Shown piece by piece: positions 59,802-64,000 of a stretch of DNA of 64,000 nucleotides. Each line of letters opens with the position of its first letter. Positions within the stretch are counted from its first letter, which is position 1. Below the pieces are notes generated by a model. That model was not told the DNA's origin. It saw nothing but the letters and a program-made list of their open reading frames with translations, and searched no databases. The DNA comes from Pseudocitrobacter faecalis (GTDB taxonomy: Bacteria > Pseudomonadota > Gammaproteobacteria > Enterobacterales > Enterobacteriaceae). The stretch spans positions 124,001 to 188,000 of the forward strand of contig QNRL01000005.1 of the NCBI GenBank assembly GCA_003315335.1, written 5' to 3'. Made by a program: the position numbers and the translations under genes.

Positions 59802-60977
59802 TTAATCATATCCAAACATAATCTGTGCTGTCGCAATAATATCACCTGCTGATAATGCGGCAGCATTGTACACTTTATAATAAGCATTCAGAGAAATATA
59901 GTTTACTTTTTCAATATCATCGCCCGCCTTTAGTTCCAGCAACGTGGTTGCATTATTTGCTGAAGACCCCGAACTGATGACAATATCTTGCCCGGTGGTT
60001 AGACTTTTTAATGATATACCCACGCCGCCAGCTGTCGAATCATCGTTGATAAGAACGGTTCCGGATGTTGCATCATTCAGGAGATCATGGCTCGATAGCC
60101 AGGCACTGATATGACGTGTCGATGTGGTGCCAGCTAACGCATCGGAACACTCAATGGGTAAACGGAATGTTGTACCGGTATCTTCACCATTACGAGCCAA
60201 ACGATCCAGCGATGCAGCAGGTAATTTAACGGTCATGTCATGGGTCAGATTGCAAGTTGTCTGGTTAGGTGCAAACTGTATGCTGAGCTTTTCATAGGCG
60301 ATATAACGGCTGGTTGACCATGATTCCGTATCGTTAATCATGTAATCCCAGACATTCTCACCATAAGTCGAGCACTTATTGCCCCATATATTGCAGTCGT
60401 ATGTATTGCTGCTATCACCGTGACCACTCATGACTGCTGGAATCACCGAAAGAACGCCGCTGGTTGTACTTTTAGTCATATTGCTGACGCCAGAAGGCGC
60501 ACTGGCTAGCAATTCAAAATTCAAAGTGTATTGCGTTTGATAGCTCGCGATAGAATGCTTTCCTGCAATACCGTTAACTTTTTGTTTTGTGTCACCAGTA
60601 ATCGATGCGGTGGTTTTAATCCAGTACTCTTCCTGGCCATCACCGGATGTAAAATGCAGATATACCGGGCTGTTATTAAACCCCGTAAAAAAGAATACAT
60701 TGTCGAGGCCAATTCCGTAGGTACACGACATTTTCCCAGACCAGTTGGTACTGTAGGTGATTGAGTATGTCGAAGATTGGGCAAAAACTTTTGATAAATT
60801 GAGAGATTTATCAGATTCTGCGACCCGTGTTTTGGAAAATAATCCACTAGATACATCACACGTATTACTTAACACTCCCCGGCTTTCTTTATCCGCAGAG
60901 GCATTGATGGGGCTACTGAAGAGAACAAACATAAAGGCCAAAAGACCCCGCATTATACTTCTGCGAATTACTTCCAT
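59802..60977 (-). CDS. fimbrial tip adhesin paralogue (copy 2, opposite strand)
   Basis: A 391-residue adhesin similar to copy 1 throughout: SITYSTNWSGKMSCTYGIGL, GIAGKHSIASYQTQYTL, NVWDYMINDTESWSTSRYI, QTTCNLTHDMTVKLPAASLD and the C-terminal IIATAQIMFGYD. It has an N-terminal extension with an extra Cys (GVLSNTCDVSSG). Start uncertain: 60977, or 60953 (MRGLLAFMFVLF), the latter giving a cleaner signal peptide. It has its own promoter region at the far end of the cluster, so it could be expressed independently of copy 1. Confidence 0.85.
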   Translation of the reverse strand: MEVIRRSIMRGLLAFMFVLFSSPINASADKESRGVLSNTCDVSSGLFSKTRVAESDKSLNLSKVFAQSSTYSITYSTNWSGKMSCTYGIGLDNVFFFTGFNNSPVYLHFTSGDGQEEYWIKTTASITGDTKQKVNGIAGKHSIASYQTQYTLNFELLASAPSGVSNMTKSTTSGVLSVIPAVMSGHGDSSNTYDCNIWGNKCSTYGENVWDYMINDTESWSTSRYIAYEKLSIQFAPNQTTCNLTHDMTVKLPAASLDRLARNGEDTGTTFRLPIECSDALAGTTSTRHISAWLSSHDLLNDATSGTVLINDDSTAGGVGISLKSLTTGQDIVISSGSSANNATTLLELKAGDDIEKVNYISLNAYYKVYNAAALSAGDIIATAQIMFGYD

Positions 60978-61194
60978 AACAATAAGATGCCCTCAAAAAA
61001 CGTCAGAGAAAATGATTAGCTATATAACTAGTTTAGTTGTGTAATTTATTTAATTCATGTTCTCATCTTTTTGCTACGTGGCAAAGTATAAAAATGAAGC
61101 GCTTATTCATTTTCGGATTTTACTAATTAAAGTTAGCTTTTATTTATATTTGTAAAAGAGAAGACGATGTGGAGTACCGCCTTCCCAGGCGCAT

Positions 61195-62193
61195 TCAGTT
61201 CAGCAGCCCAAGCCCACGCTTCACCTCATCAAGCGTCGTCTGCGTCACCGCCCGCGCTCGCTCACTCCCTTCACGCAGTATCGCCATTAATGCGCCTTTA
61301 TCCTGAATAAACGTGTTCCGCCGCTCGCGCATTGGCGCAATCAACTCCTGCAAACAGATTTCGAGTTCGTGCTTGCAAGCGCGATCGCCCAGCCCGCCCT
61401 GTTGGTAGTGCGCTTTCATCGCCGTCACTTTCGCCGGGTCAGGATGAAACGCATCCAAATAAGTAAAGACCACATTCCCCTCCACACAGCCCGGATCGCT
61501 TACCCGGAGGTGATTCGGGTCGGTGTACATTGCGCAAACGGCGCGGTGAATGTCTTCCTCGCTGGCTGAAAGCGTTAACGTATTCCCCAGCGACTTCGAC
61601 ATCTTGGCGTTACCGTCGATGCCCAGCAGGCGGCTGGTCTGGCTGAGCATCGCCTGGCAATGGCGCAGCACTGGTGTGCTCAGCAGGCTATTCATCTTGT
61701 GGACGATCTCATTGGTCTGCTCAATCATCGGGAGTTGATCATCGCCCACCGGCACCAGTCCGGCCTTAAAGGCGGTAATGTCCGCCGCCTGGCTGATGGG
61801 GTAGACCATAAATCCGACCGGCAACGACCGGGCGAATCCTTTCTGAGCAATCTCATTTTTGACCGTTGGATTGCGCTCAACGCGCGCGACGGTCACGATG
61901 TTCATATACAGCACGGTAAGTTCCGCCAGTGCGGGGAGGGCGGATTGCAGGCAAATTGTCGTGAGGTGGGGGTCGATACCTGCGGCCAGGTAGTCGGCCA
62001 GCACTTCCGGAATATTATCGTGGATTTTCTGCGGGTTACTGCCGTTATCCGTTAACCCCTGAAGGTCGGCAATCAACACAAATTGTTGATGGTCGTGCTG
62101 CAATGCAACGCGCTGGCGCAGCGAACCGACGTAATGACCTAAATGCAGCGGGCCGGTTGGGCGGTCGCCAGTAAGAATGGTGGATTGGTTCAT
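61195..62193 (-). CDS. trpS: tryptophanyl-tRNA synthetase, accessory type (TrpS2-like)
   Basis: A 332-residue class I synthetase charging tRNA-Trp. HIGH-type motif HLGH in TGDRPTGPLHLGHYVGSL and KMSKS in DGNAKMSKSLGN are intact. The sequence departs from the housekeeping enterobacterial TrpS (ILTGDRPTGPLHLGHY, RNPTVKNEIAQKG), suggesting a second enzyme, which in other bacteria can confer indolmycin tolerance. A 5' leader with tandem Trp codons and alternative hairpins precedes it, implying control by Trp-tRNA charging. Confidence 0.9.
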   Translation of the reverse strand: MNQSTILTGDRPTGPLHLGHYVGSLRQRVALQHDHQQFVLIADLQGLTDNGSNPQKIHDNIPEVLADYLAAGIDPHLTTICLQSALPALAELTVLYMNIVTVARVERNPTVKNEIAQKGFARSLPVGFMVYPISQAADITAFKAGLVPVGDDQLPMIEQTNEIVHKMNSLLSTPVLRHCQAMLSQTSRLLGIDGNAKMSKSLGNTLTLSASEEDIHRAVCAMYTDPNHLRVSDPGCVEGNVVFTYLDAFHPDPAKVTAMKAHYQQGGLGDRACKHELEICLQELIAPMRERRNTFIQDKGALMAILREGSERARAVTQTTLDEVKRGLGLLN

Positions 62194-62220
62194 GTGAGGC
62201 TCCTTTGGCTTAATTAGCCG

Positions 62221-62262
62221 AAAGGCGCCCCTGAAATGATATAGCCGCCTTTCGGCGGCTAT
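62221..62262 (-). promoter_or_regulatory. attenuator hairpins upstream of the TrpRS gene
   Basis: On the minus strand ATAGCCGCC-GAAA-GGCGGCTAT (62262-62241) is a strong hairpin. Its 5' arm GCCGCC can instead pair with an earlier GGCGGC just after the leader-peptide stop (near 62290-62284), giving an antiterminator. The U-tract after the hairpin is weak (TATATCATTT), so translation-level sequestration is an alternative to transcription termination. Confidence 0.65.
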
Positions 62263-62292
62263 AAAAATGGGATAAGAGGATCCGTGCCGCCT

Positions 62293-62349
62293 TTAGAAAG
62301 GCAGCCACCAACGGGTATGACGTGAGGTGGATACGACGGCACGGTTCAT
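62293..62349 (-). CDS. leader peptide with tandem Trp codons (attenuation)
   Basis: An 18-codon frame MNRAVVSTSRHTRWWLPF begins at ATG 62349 with AGGATG 3-8 nt upstream, and ends with TAA at 62293. Two adjacent Trp codons (TGG TGG) occur at codons 14-15, three codons before the stop, exactly the geometry of the trp operon leader peptide TrpL. Ribosome stalling at these codons under low charged tRNA-Trp would free the downstream hairpin region. Too short for automated calling. Confidence 0.75.
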   Translation of the reverse strand: MNRAVVSTSRHTRWWLPF

Positions 62350-62549
62350 GGCTTCATCCTGTCACTATCTATCAGGAAGGTCAATATATTGTACCTGTAC
62401 GATGCTGTTCGTAGCCGTTCCACCAACTTGCTGAGTGCTAATGGATAACCTTACTCAACAATACATAAGCGGCGACGAACTTGAGAAAAAGCGCCTTATC
62501 ATAACCAGCATGATTGGATGGTTATTTACCGCGTTTCAGGAACAAGCTG

Positions 62550-62909
62550 ATGAGAAAAGCACTGCGTAATACTCTCCGGGTTCCGATTCTGCTGGCCCTC
62601 TCGGTGGGCGTTTTATTCCTCCTGCTACCCATTCAGGAGAGCGAATCGGCGACGGAGTGCCGTCGTAGCCTGACCCGGCAGGCAAAAAATCTGGTGCAGG
62701 AAGATTACCTGAAGAGCCGCTTCCCTTACTGGCAAATTGAAAAGAAAATGCTGGGCACGCTGACGCCCAACTTAAGCTTTGGCAAAGTGACGATTGAAGA
62801 CGACGCTTACCACGTGCCGTTTACCGCCGTGGGGCCCGACGCCACGCTTGTGCGCGTCGGGATTATCGATTGTGAACTCCAGGAGATTGATTACGCGTTC
62901 GCATCCTGA
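62550..62909 (+). CDS. small exported/membrane protein, 119 aa
   Basis: Residues ~9-28 (LRVPILLALSVGVLFLLLPI) form a signal anchor. The remainder is a soluble domain with two cysteines (TECRRSLTRQ and IIDCELQEI) and no recognised family. The ATG at 62550 has AGGA upstream and is preferred over 62514. Its 3' end overlaps the convergent MocR-type gene by 19 bp. High GC, like the core genome. Confidence 0.65.
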   Translation: MRKALRNTLRVPILLALSVGVLFLLLPIQESESATECRRSLTRQAKNLVQEDYLKSRFPYWQIEKKMLGTLTPNLSFGKVTIEDDAYHVPFTAVGPDATLVRVGIIDCELQEIDYAFAS

Positions 62910-64000
62910 TCTATCGCCCGATGCACGGCCTCGCCGAGCTGTTCCATTACCAGCCGATGCTTCTCGGTGGTGGGCAGCGCGCAGTTGATGCGCAGGCAGT
63001 TGCGATATTTTCCTGAAGCGGAAAACAGCGAACCCGGCGCCACCTGAATCTTCAGACGGCACAGCTGTTTGGCGACGCAGACCATATCCACCACTTCCGG
63101 TAGCTCCACCCACAACATGTAGCCGCCGAGCGGGCGGGTAACGCAAATCCCGCAGGGAAAATACTGGCGCAGCCAACAGGTATAGGTTTCCATATTGCTC
63201 TGATAAATTTGCCGCATCCGTCGAACGTGGCGGTGATAGTGCCCTTCGCGCACAAAGGTCGCCACCGCAAGCTGCGTGGCGGGTGGCGTGGTGCCACTCG
63301 ATGCGTACTTCATATGCATCACGCGGTCACGATAGCGGCCCGGTACAATCCAGCCAACTCGCAGACCCGGCGCCACGGTTTTGGTAAACGAGCTGCACAT
63401 CAGTACGCGGCCATCAATATCGAACGAATGGATAGTGCGCGGGCGCGGATACTCCATTGCCAGCTCGCCGTAGATATCATCCTCAAAAATCACAATATCG
63501 TGGCGCTGCGCCAGTGCCAGCACCGCGCGTTTACGCGCTTCCGGCATGATAAACCCGAGCGGGTTGTTGCAGTTGGGTACCAGAATCACGCCTTTAATCG
63601 GCCACTGTTCCAGCGCCAGCTCTAGCGCTTCGATGCTGATACCGCTTTCGGGATCGGTCGGGATTTCAATCGCTTTAATGCCAAAACCCCGCAGCAACTG
63701 CATGGTGCCGTAAAAGGTGGGAGATTCCACGGCGACGATATCGCCCGGTTTGCACACTGCCAGCAGGGCAATCGACAGCCCGCTATGGCAGCCGCTGGTA
63801 ATAACGATATCGTCGGCGGTCACGGTTGACCCGCCATCCAGCATCAGGCGCGCCACCTGTTCGCGTAGCTCACGTCGCCCGGCCAGTTCATCGTAGCTCA
63901 GAATTTCTGTCGGATGGTGCTGCACCACGCGGCTCATCTCGCGCCACAGCGGTTTCAGGCTGGGCTGGGTGACGTCCGGCGACCCGCCGCCAAAGAGAAT
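62891..64000 (-). CDS. MocR-type (GntR-HTH/aminotransferase) regulator, partial
   Basis: The visible 369 codons are the aminotransferase class I-like domain: YDELAGRRELREQVARLM, TSGCHSGLSIALLAV, NCNNPLG, the Asp/Tyr pair FEDDIYGELA and the PLP lysine in SSFTKTVAPGLRVGW. The N-terminal GntR-type HTH lies beyond the window. MocR proteins are PLP-dependent transcription factors; closest recollection is E. coli YjiR, which lies in a similar chromosomal region. Convergent with the 62550 gene (19-bp overlap). Confidence 0.85.
   Translation of the reverse strand: MLFGGGSPDVTQPSLKPLWREMSRVVQHHPTEILSYDELAGRRELREQVARLMLDGGSTVTADDIVITSGCHSGLSIALLAVCKPGDIVAVESPTFYGTMQLLRGFGIKAIEIPTDPESGISIEALELALEQWPIKGVILVPNCNNPLGFIMPEARKRAVLALAQRHDIVIFEDDIYGELAMEYPRPRTIHSFDIDGRVLMCSSFTKTVAPGLRVGWIVPGRYRDRVMHMKYASSGTTPPATQLAVATFVREGHYHRHVRRMRQIYQSNMETYTCWLRQYFPCGICVTRPLGGYMLWVELPEVVDMVCVAKQLCRLKIQVAPGSLFSASGKYRNCLRINCALPTTEKHRLVMEQLGEAVHRAIDQDANA

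Overview
The window comes from an enteric gamma-proteobacterium of the family Enterobacteriaceae. The left 14.7 kb has the conserved order argI - rraB - miaE - yjgM - valS - holC - pepA - lptF - lptG - yjgR - dihydroxyacetone kinase - ahr - leuX, with proteins that match remembered E. coli/Salmonella/Klebsiella sequences nearly residue for residue. Presence of miaE and the fused ATP-dependent dihydroxyacetone kinase points away from E. coli K-12 and towards an Enterobacter/Klebsiella/Lelliottia-like genome. The species cannot be fixed from this window.

Layout. (1) 1-14.87 kb: core chromosome ending in tRNA-Leu(CAA) leuX. (2) 14.84-48.71 kb: a ~33.9 kb genomic island in leuX. It is bounded by an 18-bp direct repeat of the tRNA 3' end (14843-14860 and 48690-48707) and carries a P4-type integrase next to the tRNA. 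The left third is a mobility module: integrase, DUF6387-type protein, AlpA-like excisionase/regulator, RepL-like protein, a ~1 kb non-coding region with three 49-bp-period repeats, two lipoproteins, a MobA/VirD2-type relaxase and a MobC-like partner. This makes the element look like an integrative mobilizable element. Next come an ankyrin gene with a small partner and two gene fragments.

The middle (25.8-42.6 kb) is metabolic cargo. One part is a beta-glucoside system: bglG antiterminator with RNA antiterminator sites, the PTS permease bglF, a GH1 and a GH4 phospho-beta-glucosidase, a carrier and two LysR regulators. The other part is a thiol/electrophile-stress module: two thioredoxins, a DsbA/FrnE-like oxidoreductase, an OYE-family flavoenzyme, SDR, AhpD-like and OsmC-like proteins, and LysR and TetR regulators. 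Two promoters in it share a 19-bp operator-like sequence. The right end has pseudogene debris, a second ankyrin gene and a four-gene cluster (sce7726-like, Beta-protein-like, ImmA/IrrE-like metallopeptidase, GNAT) that I regard as the best candidate for an undescribed defence-type system.

(3) 48.7-49.6 kb: a frameshifted HNH-endonuclease pseudogene containing attR in its 3' end, which suggests successive insertions at leuX. (4) 49.7-61.0 kb: a Yeh-like (beta-class) chaperone-usher fimbrial cluster. It has an upstream divergent Crp/Fnr-type regulator, its own LuxR-type regulator, an HD-GYP c-di-GMP phosphodiesterase, a ToxR-like membrane regulator with a FidL-like partner, and two paralogous tip adhesins facing each other. 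(5) 61.2-64 kb: a second-type tryptophanyl-tRNA synthetase preceded by an 18-codon leader peptide with tandem Trp codons (apparent attenuation), a small membrane protein, and a partial MocR-type regulator.

All family assignments are from reading the sequence and memory; no database search was run.
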